Source: Cycas panzhihuaensis
Lineage: Eukaryota > Cycadophyta
Length of the DNA: 64,000 nt
Assembly: GCA_023213395.1 (NCBI GenBank)
Contig: CM041465.1
Coordinates: forward strand, 41,857,741-41,921,740
Reading direction: 5' to 3'
The notes under the pieces were generated by a model. The model made no database searches, was not told where the DNA came from, and saw only the letters and a list, made by a program, of their open reading frames with translations. Shown here piece after piece: positions 12,824 to 25,376 of this stretch. Position 1 is the stretch's first letter. Every line of letters starts with the position of its first letter. Position numbers and translations under genes: made by a program.

Positions 12824-13860
12824 ATGGCAATCATGCTAGGAACAACCTCCTCCATGCAAATTCTAATTTTAAATGGCATAAATTATGCCAACTAGAAAAT
12901 CAAAGTATTTGACCAACTCAAATAACAAAATATTTGGCAGTATGTGACTAGAGAGTTTGCGAAACCTATCAACAAAATATCAGAGGCCTATATGGTTCAT
13001 CTAATGAATTGTGATGGAACCTTAGGTACTATTTTAACCTCTCGCTTACCAGATATATGTAGCCAGTTCTCTGACAAAAATAATATTGCCATGTGTATGC
13101 TATATTTAAGGGAAAATATAATAAGGTAGATATATGACAAGTAGTTATTCTTGAACAAAAAATATATGATTTGAAGCATAAAGATTCCTCTAGAGTTGAG
13201 GAATTTTTATTAAACCTTTAACTTATAAATATAGATTTAGGAAACTACATTAAATCTATAGTAAAAGAAGATGATAAGACCATAACAATAACTCATGCAA
13301 AAGATGATGATACACTTATCCATCTAGCCAATAACAAACTTCATAAATCTTTCACTCAATATAAAACTACCAGGTAGTAGTGTGAACACTCTTCTATTTT
13401 ATTTAATCAATCAACAAAGCAACTAGTTAAATACATCCAAACTGTAAAAATTCAAGATACTTATCAAGCTCTTTTTTCTAAGTCTAAGCCATAAAACAAA
13501 CTAAGAAACTAAAGCAATTATCAAAATAATCACAATAGTCATCTTAAATTCTAAAAATCTCATAGAGGTTCTACTTTAAACAATTATAATCAAAATTTTA
13601 AGTACTTAAGACCACCAAAAAATTAAAACTCACCTAAACAAGCATTCACAAAAAAGAATAATTTCAAACCTAATAATAAACAAATTGTTAGTTTTACCTA
13701 CTTCCATAAAAATGAGCACATAATAAATATTTATAGGAATAAAATCATCTCTGAAGTATGAAAAGCTTTAAAAGAGATCTAATCATAATCCCATAATTCT
13801 AATATTTCTCTAATTACCACTCCATCTACTTTTTTCTTTCTCCTACTTCATAACCACCCT
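12824..13860 (+). pseudogene. Copia E gag, broken
   Basis: Starts MAIMLGTTSSMQILILNG and continues with INYAN-KIKVFDQLK and IWQYVTREFAKPIN. A gag core follows: LMNCDGTLGTILTSRL, FSDKNNIAMCMLYL. The open piece is 12944-13129. An Asn/Lys-rich tail (13480-13760) precedes the protease. Stops are frequent. Confidence 0.6.
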
Positions 13861-13869
13861 TATGGATCT

Positions 13870-15447
13870 TAGATTTAGGTTCTTTTCACTATATGATAGG
13901 ACATCAAGAATATTTATCCACTTATCAACCTGATTTCAATTTCAAAGAGGAAATCTCTTTCAAAAGTGATTCTCAATTAAAAATCAAAGAAATTGGTTAT
14001 GTAACTTTAAACGATGGTTCCATAAATGATGTATTTTTTGTTTTAGGTTTATTACCTAATCTTTTATCTGTTTATTAAATCTACCAAAAGGAACTTATTG
14101 TCAAATTCTAGAAAGATAAATTTGTTATCAAGTAACACTTTAATAAATTTAAACATATTGCTTTAGAACCTATTGACCATAAAATAGGTCTATATAGTTG
14201 GATAAATCTAAATCATTCTAAAACTAAACCTATCACTACTTTCATAGCTCTATCTGACCCAGTTAGTAAACTTTAGCATGCATAGTTTGGCTATACAAGT
14301 TATGGAAAACTATGGTACTTAATCAACATGATATTGTTCATGGACTTCCACCCTTATCAACAATTTACAGTGTTTTTGAAGCATGTGTAATAAATAAATG
14401 ATACCTAGATTTTTTCCCTCATCGAACCTCATTTTGAGTAAAATTACCACTTGAACTTATGTATTTATATATTTGTGGTCCCTTCCAAGTACCATCGTAT
14501 TATGGATATAAATATTTTATTATCTTTAACATTTATTTAAGAAAGTATTGGGTCTATATACTTAAAAGTAGAAGTCAAGTATTTTATACCTTTATTAAAT
14601 TCAAAATGATAGTTGAAAATTAATTCAACTCAAAAATTAAAATCTTTAGATCTGAAAATGCCAAGGAATATTTAAGAAATAAATTTATTTCATTCTATAA
14701 AAATCATAGAATAAGATTTCAATATTATGTTGCCTATACTTCTCAACAAAATGGTATTGCTGAATGTAAGAACCATGCCTTAGTTAAAATGGCTAGATAC
14801 ATATTACATACGAAAAGTCTTTACTTAAAATTATGGGTTGAAGTAATAGCTTACTTCAATTACTTATTAAATCAATTACCAAGCAAATCTTTACAGAATG
14901 TTATACCAGAGAAAAAGTGGTCTAGTTATATATGATCCATCAGATACTAGAAGAACCTAATCACAAAAGTTACAAGCTAATTTTACTTTAATGGGTAAAG
15001 TAATAGCTAATAATGATTTTAAAATATTCAAGGAATCTTGTAATAATTTAGAATGGAAAGAAGGCAATGAAATAGAATATGATGCTCTTCAAAAAAATTC
15101 AACTTAGAATTTAGTTCCAATACTAATAGGTAAAAATTTAGTAGACTATACATGGGTTTACTAAACCAAATATAACTTTGAAAGAGCTATAGAAAAATAT
15201 AAGACACATTTGGTAGGCAAAGGTTTTTTCTCAAATTGATGGTATTGACTATACCAAATTTTTTTCTCTTATTATAAAAATGAGTAGAATTAAAACTATT
15301 ATTACTCTTATAGACAAGTTTGGCTAGCAAATACATCAAATAGATGTAAAGAATATTTTTTAAATAGTGATTTTAATGAAGAAATCTATGTCCTAACCTC
15401 CTAATTTTATATCTAATCCTAATCTTATTTGTATCAAACTTTCAACA
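13870..15447 (+). pseudogene. Copia E protease, integrase and partial RT
   Basis: The protease starts at about 13865 with WILDLGSFHYMIGHQEYL, where Asp-Ser-Gly has become Asp-Leu-Gly, and ends VFFVLGLLPNLLSVYQ. The integrase is seen as YKYFIIFNIYLRKYWVYI, RSENAKEYLRNKF and YTSQQNGIAECKNHALVKM (about 14500-14800). RT begins near 15100 (NLVDYTWVY, GKGFFSN, FFSLIIKMSRIKTI, QIHQIDVKNIF). It breaks off at LICIKLST just before the LYGLKQ motif. Stops and frameshifts throughout. Confidence 0.7.
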
Positions 15448-15821
15448 TGAAGAGAATTCAACATCAATAATAATCAATAAGATCAATGAATAAAATGTAA
15501 ACTATATTAACTTAGATCAAAGATTATTACATCATGATACTATCACACCACAGACTCAACGTGAGTTTCCATGATAACTTGATGATCCCACTCTACCTCA
15601 CTTACCTATTTAATTATAATAGTTGGGTATATATGAGATGATGTGAGTTATATGTAGGACAAATGACTTTTGACACACCTAATGAATTTTCACCTACTAA
15701 CTGACCAATGACCTTACAACTACTCTTTTAACAATATTATAATATAAGACTCTTAGACCCTTATATTATTGACACTAAGATATACCTTATACTCAAATAC
15801 ATTAAACATTATCTTCCAACA
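15448..15821 (-). repeat. 3' LTR of element D
   Basis: Homologous along its length to 19947-20342 (shared blocks: LTR tip TTAAACATTATCTTC, a three-line block around CAATGACCTTACAACT, and the ATTCAAC end). Minus-strand polypurine tract TTAAGAGGAGGTG lies at 15822-15834. Confidence 0.8.
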
Positions 15822-15834
15822 CCTCCTCTTAATA

Positions 15835-17159
15835 TTTAATGTCAAGACTATGAAACTGAATACTAAAGACATCATGATACCTAGTACTAAGGACTGATAA
15901 TAAATTGTCACAAGCCAAGACATGAGATGTTATTTGAATTTGTATCACCTTAGTCTGGAACTCTTCTTAAAAAGTATATCATAAGCTTGATTTTCATTTA
16001 TAATACAGTAAAGTCTTGTATCCATGTATATCATGGTTGTTCCATCATCTTATGTTTCTTAATTGATCTCTGCTACAGTATTTGGGTGTCCTGACTATAA
16101 GTGGGATCTCCTTTGATTATTGTCTCCAGAATCAAATGTGATAACATATGATTTGGACTTCATGAAGAGAAAGAATTTGTCAGTAAGTATGGTCAACTTC
16201 TAAAGCCAATAAATACTCTCTTGAAAGGAAAGGAGGAACAATGATTTCCTTCCTAGCTCCATAAGTACAGGTGCTTGTCCTACTTTAATAAAATACTTTG
16301 CTTTCTTTTCATCATCCATGTAATCTATTGATATGCTAAATATGATAAAAAAAAAATTCATGATCATCTGTGCATGCTTCCCAACTATGGTTACATAAAG
16401 ATTGTATATCACATTAACATGATTAATTTTTATGACTAAGTAACTTGCTTAAAATATACAATAATTTTAGTGGACAAGATTTTGACCAAATCTGATTATG
16501 GCCAAAGTATCCTTCCTTTCTTTAAAGGAGTCCTTTAGTGCCTTTGCTACATATGTTAATATAATTTCAATCCTTTCAAGGATAAGAAAAGAAAATGTTG
16601 CCAAGTTAAATATGACCATATAAAGTTTTATATACATACATACAATTATGTGACTTGATATTATTTGGAAATTTGTAACTAATCTATCAATAGAAAAAAT
16701 TATAATATTACACAAACCTTTTATTGAAGAAGTTGTGTCACTATAATGCACTACCTATAACAAATTCTCTTTGGAATTATTTTTAGGTTTTTTATCCTCC
16801 ATCCTTTTAGCAATTTGTAAGGTAGTTTTCCCTTTCCATATGTTGAGGTTGAAAGTATTTGGTAAAATAATATTCCTTTCAATCATCAAATCTGCTTTTT
16901 TTTTTATCTTCTTCAGATTTAAAATGGTGATCATCTAGCCTATTTTTAGAAATAGGTTCACATAGTTTTCCATTCCTTTTTTAAATATCAGATGAGTCTA
17001 TAAGAGATGTGGTCTTACTAAAGTTGATTTGATTGCATGCATTCCCTTTTTTTGCTTTCCTCTTCAGCTTATTTTTCTAGTTCTTCGTTAGTTTATTACA
17101 CATAATTGATCCTCCAAGAGTGATCTTTTCTCCTACTTTACCTTTGTTACCTATATCAT
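15835..17159 (-). other. 3' noncoding part of element D
   Basis: Between gag and the polypurine tract. Small minus ORFs (16200-16412, 16467-16751) are not recognisable. In elements J and K the corresponding part encodes an acidic Ser/Glu/Asp-rich tail, which I do not see here. Confidence 0.35.
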
Positions 17160-17760
17160 AGAATTAATTTGGCTTTTTGATAATCTCCTATACCTCTTCA
17201 GGGGCATTTTCATGTACTTCATTTACCAAGCTCCAAGCCTCTTTAGTAGAATTAGTATTTTGAAGTGTATAAATGAGGAACTGGTAGGAAGGAGGAAGGT
17301 TTTCCTTAACAAAAGTTGTAAGCATTACATCAATGGATATTTTATTCTTCCTTTTGAAATTTCCCTTCCCTTCTTTATTAATTAATGTAGGATTATCAAG
17401 AATAATTTTCCATAACCTTTTAAACATAAATATACATTCTATTTTAATTTTTTAAATTTGAAAATTAGTTATGATATATCTAGGTAAGGCTTTGTTACTA
17501 TCTGTTATACAAAATTCATTCGTCCCTTATACAAAAATAATGACATCACTTAACTCCATGATGTATGAATAAGTTAATTCATGCACCCATTTTAACCTTA
17601 AATAAATCTTCCGAATTAATAAAAAATGCCTCAAATGATATATCAAAATGTCCATTTCTGAAATATAATTCCCCAATGCCTCAAGCCACTTATATAATGG
17701 TTTCTTAGATGTAAAGATATAAGCTAAACTATGCAAGCATCCCTTTCTTAAGACCAAAAC
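17160..17760 (-). pseudogene. Gag of element D, broken
   Basis: Minus-strand pieces 17527-17757 and 17188-17427. Read together across stops they align with the gag of elements J and K: MELSDVIIFV matches MEDNDVVIYA, MFKRLWKIILDNP matches FIARGLWKIVTDE, and NSTKEAWSLVNEV matches NAKESWDFLREVF. A basic tail follows. No catalytic domains follow toward the 3' LTR. Confidence 0.6.
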
Positions 17761-19932
17761 TAATAAGATTAAGAAATAAGTCCCTTTGGACTATAAGCAT
17801 CATATCATATTAAAGCTCTATAAATCTAAAAGTTAAATCACTAGGGGGTTAGCAGATCTCAAAACTAAATTTTAATATACTTTAATCCAAGATTACCCAA
17901 AAAGGTTAAAATCTACCTAACGAACTTTTATGTCTATAGATTTAGAGAAAATCTTCAATCAACTTTAATCTAATCTAACTCCTCCAAGAAAAACATATCA
18001 ATTAAACCTAACCATATATGATTTACAGAGTGGTTGGACCTCCTTTTTTCCTTGTTTGATCAATCTTTATGGATACCCTTCATGTGGTAGCCTTCCTTGG
18101 TTATTTCATGGTTGGGTGTCCACCTACATATAGATCATACTCTTCTTCATATTCTTATACAGGCCAAAATCCTTCTTTGTATAGGTCTCTAGTGGTCCTT
18201 CTTCTTCCTCCTTTTACATTTGGATGCAAGGCTAGGCACTATGTAAATAGGAAATGGGTAATTATCCCTAACATAAGTCTCCACATTGATATATAGGTGG
18301 CTAGGCATCTAGAAACTTGGCAGGTGAATCTTTTTCCTTCCTCAAGTAACTGGGATTTCATTCCATACTTCCACTATGTTTCATCACTTCTATAGTTTCC
18401 CTAAAATAAAGTATTTCTCCCTGGAAAGGGTTCCTACTGGTTAGATGATTCCCCAAGGTGGTACAACTATAAATTATTTTTCTTCTATAAGTCATTCCCA
18501 GTTTAATCCTCACAATGGGCATTCTTCTTTCAACATCACAGGTATTCTCTAACTAGTCACATAGGCACACTTTTTGTATATGATTAGTCCTCAACTTTAC
18601 ATATGTGTTTCCATGATTTAGCCATAGATTTCTAGATTCAACAATGATGACTATAAAGAAAAGGTGTCTTCTTTACATAGAAGTGAACTTCTTTATTTAG
18701 ACGGTAAATAGTCTACCTCTTCATGTAGACATTGTTCTATAAATAGGATTAGTAGCTTCTATGTAGTACATAGATGAGCAATTTTTAGGAGGGTAGTCTC
18801 TTTTATTTTCCATTAATGATTTTCTTTCGCTACAAGTCCTTTTCTTTTTTCTTTTTTTACTTCTCTTTTTTTTAATAGTTAGGCAATCATACCATCATCT
18901 AAGTGTAAGACTAGATCAGTCTCAATGTCAATAGTTCTAGTCTCAATAGTAGTTATATCAGGATAAATTTATGCCCCAGTTCTCATAAATTTACTACCAT
19001 GAATATTTCCATGTATCCTTTCTTCAAACCCTCCTCATAGTTGATGGAACAGTTATGGATGGGTTGCTCTTTCTTAATGAATCTAATATATGAATATCTA
19101 GGGCTTCTTTCTTTTAGTCATACTGAATGGATTCACACACCTTGCCAAAGGAGGTCTCTCGTATAGGAATTGCACCTCCCCTTTTTTTCTTACCTAAACC
19201 GAAAGCACCCCTCAGTTGGGTATCATCTTAGTATGCATGTTTCAGTGTGCATGAAACGCTTTCTTTTCTTTCTTTTATTTGTCTTTTATTGGTAGAAAAA
19301 GGAAAAGAGAGAGAGGGAGTGTAGTTTTAGGTCTGTTTTGTGAACATGCATGATATTACTTCTGTCATCCCTTTCCCACACTCTATGCACCCAACCAACA
19401 TACACAACTTTCATCATCCTTGCTGGGGCTTAGTCCCTTTTAGCTTACATAGCAATAAGGATCCTCTTCATGTTTATGTTAATTTGTCTTTACTTTAGTT
19501 AATCTGTATCTACAAGTTTAAATTTCTAAGAAGAAACACTCAATGTACGGTGCTACAGATAATGTTTCATATGATAATGAGATAGGAGTGTATAAACCCT
19601 TATGCAATTCTCCACGAGCTTGCCAATAATGAACAAAGGGCACATGTAGGGTTTTAGACAAAGAGCACAATAAGTAGAAGAAAATTGCCTACAAACGGTT
19701 GAAATGAGCCTTGTCATATATATAGAAATAATCTTTGAGTATACTTACATTAATAAAAGTGCTCACAAACATACCTGAGTGAATTAAGTTATAATAGGCA
19801 CAATCCTTAATGGACAACATATGGGAATGTCCACAGCACTCATTAATATCATTGTTTTCAGAGGTAATGTACAAATCTGGTTATATATTCACTTACAAAC
19901 CAACCTATAAAATGCAGAACTTGGAAACCAAT
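17761..19932 (-). other. Leader of element D, unidentified content
   Basis: About 2.2 kb between gag and primer site, somewhat less AT-rich than its surroundings, with pyrimidine-rich tracts at 18840-18880 and 19260-19280 on the plus strand. No product recognised on either strand; the 75-residue plus-strand ORF at 18069-18296 has no family I recognise. Confidence 0.4.
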
Positions 19933-19946
19933 CTGCTATGATACCA

Positions 19947-20342
19947 TAGAGAGCATTCAATATCCAAGAACAATAGAATAAATATCAATGAACATAATAT
20001 GACAGCATTAATCCAAAATAAAATAGGGTGCATCACAATGTCTCCACAACCATAATAATATCATAATAAACTCCATCTTCACTTGATGTATTCTACTCTA
20101 CCTCCACCACTTATTTATGCATCACAAGTGGGAGAGAGTAGTAAGACTTGTGTTATGTGTGAGACAAATGACCTCCAATACAACCAATGACATAACATCT
20201 ACTAACTAACTAATGACCTTTCAACTTCTTAACAATATTATAATTTGTGACTCTTAGACTCAAGACTATAATATTATTGATCCTAAGAGATAATTTACAT
20301 TTTAATGCATTAAATATTTATATTAAACATTATCTTCTAACA
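19947..20342 (-). repeat. 5' LTR of element D with primer site
   Basis: Begins on the minus strand with TGTTAGAAGATAATG. It is followed by TGGTATCATAGCAG (19933-19946), a tRNA-Met primer site with one change. Divergence from the left LTR, including indels, shows an old insertion. Confidence 0.8.
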
Positions 20343-20910
20343 GAGTTGATAAAATTTAAGCCATCAAACTTAAGTATAACTATGTTTCTAAGATTTGTTG
20401 CCATTATGAAAAAATAGTTTTAAAAATGTAACTCAAAAAATATAAATGTTCTTGTGTCCTATCTACTTAAAGGGTTACTATTCTAGAATTCTAAGTTTCA
20501 AGGTTTCCAAGGAAAACTCTTGGTTGTTATCCTGTCTAGTGACACTTGCCCTCAAGTGGAAAACTAGAGACCCTATATACCAGTACGTAAACTCTAGGCT
20601 CTATATACCTTAATATGCAAGCTTCTAAGAAGGTTCAAGACCCATCTAATTTGTGGATTCACCTACGTTAGACTTATACCTAGTGACAGATCTAGTAGTG
20701 AGAACTTAAATAACTAAGGCACTCACCCTTTGAGTCTAGCCTAGTCTTTATTCTCCAAAGGAAAATTTGCCACCACATCCTATGAGCTAATACATCTTAT
20801 AGTCAATGGTTTTCTCAATAAATTATAGAAAGACCAAGGCTGTATGTGAGGTGGTAACTTTAGGGATCCTAACCATTCCCTTTACAAGGCTAGTATAGAT
20901 GTTGTAAATT
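20343..20910 (-). pseudogene. Copia C: gag start and leader fragment
   Basis: Minus strand from 20403 reads MATNLRNIVILKFDGLNFIN, the same gag start as elements A and B. It stops after AACTC at D's LTR. The leader to the right (20405-20910) matches A's 870-1420 region, including the block around 20585-20700. Only about 20 codons of gag remain. Confidence 0.75.
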
Positions 20911-21612
20911 GAGAAATTATCTTAGATAATATTTCAAATTAAGATAATTTTAAGTGGTCTTAATTATACACAATGTTATTTTTAATGAATGAAAGATGAA
21001 ACATGAAAGTAAATGAAAGGAATTAAAATAAAAAAAAGGTTTAAAAAACTCTTTTTGGAAGACTTGATCCAAGAAGAATTACTTCAACTTTCAAAGAGTA
21101 CTATTACAAAAAGTCAACCACAAGCACTCGTAAGTCCAAATAATAGGTTAGGACAGCTAATAAATAGTCAACACTATGAAGGCAATAATGGGAGTCAGAT
21201 GGAGTAGATCATGTAGTAAGGGATATTATTCATGTAAATTTTTCACATTATGGCAATGGTGAAGAACACCTAGGGTCTTACGACCCTTGTATAAATAGAC
21301 AAGAGTTGGGTGGGAGCCCAATGTCTACCATCATCTGGTATTTAAAAATAATAATCCATTCACATGGCTTAAGTTAGCTCCCCAAAGTACAAAGCCGATG
21401 CACATGCCATCTGTATTTAATAAGTCAAATGTATCGTTAAATGATTAATGAATATTTTCCAACATACATATCTATATTTCCATAGTATATATCTAAAAAA
21501 GTAACTAATTAATAGCATCAACAAAAAAGTCTCCCCAAGTATAACCAATCCAATATAATACTTAAGTGTATGCACTAAAAAGAAAAATAGACCTTGAAAA
21601 TTGGTTGCCATG
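20911..21612. other. Unassigned stretch left of the Gypsy element
   Basis: No gene supported. The plus ORF at 21013-21207 is Lys/Gln-rich and unrecognised. May be the continuation of Copia C's leader or the host target of the Gypsy insertion. Confidence 0.35.
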
Positions 21613-21838
21613 TGATCAATATTTATATATAACTCTAATATATATGTGTAGTCTTAATATTCATAATATTCTTTAAGTTCTTTATGTATCACTTAAAGAA
21701 CTTAATTAATAGTTAGGTATCAGGACGACGCATGTCTTGCATGAAACACTTATATGTCTCGCATACCATGAACTAAAGTTTATATAAATATGTAAGTCAT
21801 TCTTCAAAGAAATCAATGAAGAAAGAAGTTATTCATTT
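21613..21838 (+). repeat. Gypsy 5' LTR, left part
   Basis: Matches 52786-52859 and then 53282 onward: TTAATATTCATAATATTCTTTA and, after CACTTAAAG, the AACTTAATTAATAGTTAGG block. Ends where Copia H is inserted. The exact start is uncertain by about 10 bases. Confidence 0.7.
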
Positions 21839-22163
21839 TGTTAGATATGTTGAACACTTTACAAGTGTTACATGGGTATAGGTATTACACCTGAGCCCCT
21901 TTAGGGCCCTTGGTTGGGGGGTCTAGGAGGCCAGTGACTTCCTAGGCGGGGGTTCGGTGGTGGGAGCCCCCGAGAAAAATTTTTGGGTGTCTTATAGGGG
22001 TCTTTACTAGCCCAATAGTTTATTCCCATTATATTGTAAAACTGCAAGGTGGTATCTTATAATGTTATGTCTATATATTCTTCTGTAACAACATGTGTAA
22101 TATATAATATGAAGATGATGGTGGGATCGTCAATGAGTTGAGAAGAAGAGTTGGGGTTCATCT

Positions 22164-22385
22164 TATTAGAAAATAGACCTGCAATAAGATAATCACAAAC
22201 AGAAACAAACACCTCCACAGGATCGAACGGTACCCTTAAGGTACCTCAAATTGTATTAACAAAACATCCTTACAATAACATTACAATATGATACACAAAA
22301 TTGTGTATTTATAATATAAGTCATGATGGAATAGTAGGACCCACTTGCATGTGGGATAAATCAAATATACATTAATATTCTAGCA
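22164..22385 (-). repeat. 3' LTR of element J
   Basis: Minus-strand start TGCTAGAATATTAATG, preceded by polypurine tract ATTAAGGGGGAG at 22386-22397. Its outer tip has mutated from TGTTGG to TATTAG (plus). Confidence 0.9.
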
Positions 22386-22397
22386 CTCCCCCTTAAT

Positions 22398-22796
22398 GTG
22401 CATTTGGGTCATTTGTATTTGCAACGCTTTGTCCTTGGAAATGTTTTGAGAATGATGTCTTTAACCTGATTCTTGTCTTCAATCTTGTAGTAATGTCTTT
22501 GCTGCAGAATGATGTCTTCATCTTAATTTTCATCTTCAATTGCATCGATGCCTTTGTAAGATGATATCCTTAGCTTGATTTCTGTCTTCAATCCTGTAGT
22601 GATGATGTTAATCTAGCAGCTCTAGCAAGTGCAAATCATGATTCTTCATTGTGCCTGGTCTAGTCTTATTATGATGTAGATCCTGTAAATAACCATCTTC
22701 AATCACAACTTGCCTGTCATCATTCTCTTATATAAACTCTTGAACACTATGTACAATAGTGATTTCTTCAACCTTAGGAGTGGAGTCTTGATTAAC
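22398..22796 (-). other. 3' untranslated part of element J
   Basis: Between the gag tail and the polypurine tract. Contains three imperfect direct copies of a block around GATGTCTTTAACCTGATT and TGTCTTCAATC on the plus strand (22450-22600). No gene. Confidence 0.5.
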
Positions 22797-23504
22797 TTAC
22801 ATACTCTTTGAGCTTGAAACAATGCTCAAAGAAGAAATATCATTCAAACTTGAATCAATACTCAAAGTAGGAATATCATCAATATAAGACTCATCCTTTA
22901 TAGAACCATCAGATTCATATTCAATCTCCCTTGAAATCAATTCATCACTTTCAATGTCTTCATCTGTAATCTCATCAATGCATTCAACAGTAGAAGTTTT
23001 GTGAGTACTCAAACATTCTTCATCTTGACATGCTATCTCATCAATGTTGATGATACTTTCTTCATTTGTTGTACCTGTACCATAACTAGCCTTAATTACT
23101 TTTTCAATCATTCGTTGTATTTCTTCAGAAGTTTATTCAAATACTTCCCTTAGAAAATCCCAAGATTCTTTAGCATTACTTTTATGTAGAATCATAGGAA
23201 TAACAAAATAGAATTTGGAAGGAAGATCAATATCATTGAATGTAACATAAATCATAATGAATGCTTTCCTATCTTTCTTCTCAAGCATTTCCTTTTCTTC
23301 TCCATCATTAGGGATATTATATTCATCAGTAACAATCTTCCATAAACCTCTAGCTATGAATAGACATCTCATTTTAATTATCCAAAAGAAGTAGTCTTCA
23401 CCATTGCACTTAGGTACTGGAAGAAATGAATCCCTTAAGTAATATTCATTTGTTTCATGAGCATATATAACCACATCATTATCCTCCATGATTGTAAATG
23501 CCAT
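22797..23504 (-). pseudogene. Gag of element J, one interruption
   Basis: Starts MAFTIMEDNDVVIYAHETN at 23504. It runs open for 123 codons through IKMRCLFIARGLWKIVTDEY and NAKESWDFLREVF, the gag core that selects and packages RNA. A stop follows at about 23136. The next frame (22797-23111) is an acidic Ser/Glu/Asp-rich tail ending SLSIVSSSKSM, probably the original C-terminal half. No zinc knuckle is visible. Likely about 235-240 residues when intact. Confidence 0.7.
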
Positions 23505-24932
23505 TTTCTAACACCATGTCCCTTTTCCAATCAACAAATTCACCCATCAATCTCAACAAACTTTCTCATGTCTCATGTCCCTCATATCACTGACTTCATT
23601 ATCACATCATTGCCTTATGCATCTCACATGTTACCAAATAGTCACATACAAAGAATATCTAAAGCACTTTCTTCACCATAGAATCAAAGCTTATACCACA
23701 TACATCTCACAAGAATCATGTATACCTCATGTCACCATTAAATCACCAAGACACATCACACTTCACTTAATTACCCAAAACACAACTCATGCCATTACAC
23801 CACTCAATAATTTTGCTTCCCTCCAACTCAAGTATCTTCAACAAAAGAAACCCATCCTTCTTTGCCCATTCAATCAATTAGAACACATCATCAAACATAC
23901 TTGATCTCATCCTTAACACACCTAACAATTTCTCGATCTTATCATGTAACCTCACATGTAATAAGCACCTCATTGCCTCAAATCGCTATCTTTCTTGCCC
24001 TCAAATTAGCTTTGTTATACCCATCAAGTCCTTTCACGTAAATCACATTCCACGGAGTACTTAATTGTCATATTCCATCTAATTCATTCATGCAAATACA
24101 TGTACTATCACTTCATTACCATACTATGCCATTGTCACAATAGCTCTCTCATACAAACACATGTAAGAAAGTACTCAAACTATCATTAAACAATCACCAT
24201 CATGCAACTCAAATCACTAATAGAGTGCCAAATATATTTACATCAATATAACTTAATGTCATCTCATATTGTAACAATACTCTCCCATATGCCACATATG
24301 TAAGAGAGCCTCAAACAATCACTTCATTACCATTGCCCCATTCATGTCACCATATAAATACGAAACCCTTAAATTCTTAAAAACTTATTTCTGAAAAAAT
24401 ATTATAGCTCAAAAATATATAAAATATAGATAAAAATGATGGCCTCTGAAATATGATTCCAACAATTTAGATGAAATTGAATTTTGATATCTAGATCAAA
24501 AGTTATGCTCCTTTTAAGAATTTCACAATTAGGGTTTCTAAGGGCTGTAATAGTACCTTCTAATAAACTGATAATAACCTTTTATTCAGAACTCTGATGA
24601 ACCTCAAACCACTTCCATTAGAAAGAGAATTTAAAAACATACAGAATCAAAAAAAAATTGAGGTTATTTGGATACCTGTAGCTAAAGTTATGGCTCTTTA
24701 AAGTTGAGGTTGCAGATCTATCCCAAAAATACGGCGACAGAAAAAATGCAGGCCAAAATTAATTTTGCTATAATTTTCACGCTTTCACCCCAAAATCTAT
24801 AGTGCAACCACTCAAATTTTATAGAATGAGCTATTTCGTCTCAATTTTGCTATTACTTTTTAGAAATTTCAACGTTATGGCACCTCCCAAATCACTGCTC
24901 TAATATCGAACAAAAACACCTCTCTCAACCCA
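23505..24932 (-). other. Leader of element J
   Basis: 1.4 kb without a credible gene. The part at 23520-24340 is homologous, inverted, to 43740-44400 in element K. The primer-proximal part (24400-24720) is homologous to 38100-38420 in element I although I has different LTRs. ORFs on plus (23457-23904) are shadows of this repeat. Confidence 0.55.
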
Positions 24933-24947
24933 GGTGCTCTGATACCA

Positions 24948-25169
24948 TGTTGGAAAATAGACCTGCAATAAGATAATCACAAACAGAAATAAACACCTCC
25001 ATAGGATCGAACGGTACCTTTAAGGTACCTCAAATTGTATTAACAAAACATCCTTACAACAACATTACAATATGACACACAAAATTGTGTATTTATAATA
25101 TAAGTCATGAGGGAAGAGTAGGATCCACTTACATGTGGGATAAATCAAATGTACATTAATATTCTAACA
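24948..25169 (-). repeat. 5' LTR of element J with primer site
   Basis: Minus-strand start TGTTAGAATATTAATG, end CTATTTTCCAACA, followed by TGGTATCAGAGCACC (24933-24947), an exact tRNA-Met primer site. Confidence 0.9.
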
Positions 25170-25376
25170 CATCTCTATAATTATTTAGATGTTACTCAGA
25201 TTAATAAAAGTTCTATACTTAGACATGAATCTCCTAGTATTCTTTATTGAGTGTTTGATTTGTTTATGTTATTTGTTCTTCACATTACTTCTCGGTTATA
25301 TTTTCTCTTCATTTGGTATCAGAGCTAAGGGTTTTAGTTCTATGGGAAGTCATTTGGTAAGTGAGAGCCTTGTGCA

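Larger units (their letters stand above)
10531..15447 (+). mobile_element. Copia element E (truncated in RT)
   Basis: A plus-strand Ty1/Copia element with 5' LTR, primer site, long leader, gag, protease, integrase and the first part of reverse transcriptase. It ends abruptly at 15447 where LTR element D begins, and its remaining RT, RNase H and 3' LTR are not found beyond D. It is more decayed than B, H or G. Confidence 0.75.
15448..20342 (-). mobile_element. Gag-only LTR element D
   Basis: A 4.9-kb minus-strand element with two LTRs (15448-15821 and 19947-20342), a primer site inside the right LTR and a polypurine tract beside the left LTR. The only coding trace is a gag related to that of elements J and K; I see no protease, integrase or RT, so it is non-autonomous (TR-GAG-like). 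Its flanks do not match: left is RT of Copia E (plus), right is gag of Copia C (minus), and no target duplication is visible. Confidence 0.75.
22164..25169 (-). mobile_element. Gag-only LTR element J, TSD CATCT
   Basis: A 3006-bp minus-strand element with two 222-bp LTRs that differ at about 13 positions by eye (roughly 94% identical), flanked by CATCT (22159-22163 and 25170-25174). It contains a gag-like frame and a long leader but no protease, integrase or polymerase. It must use proteins from another element. Gag, LTR and leader are shared with element K at 41765-45778. This is among the youngest insertions, as it lies inside H, which lies inside the Gypsy LTR. Confidence 0.9.
21839..25311 (+). 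repeat. 5' LTR of Copia H, split by element J
   Basis: Left part 21839-22163 and right part 25170-25311, about 462 bp once J and its duplicated target are removed. It begins TGTTAGATATGTTGAAC and ends TTCTCTTCA. TGGTATCAGAGCTAAGGG (25314-25331) is an exact tRNA-Met primer site. The middle is strikingly G/C-rich (21890-21980) for this window. Confidence 0.9.

Noticed and set aside
23457-23904. Two plus ORFs rich in His/Thr/Ile
   Set aside because: They lie antisense to the leader of element J and reflect degenerate repeats.
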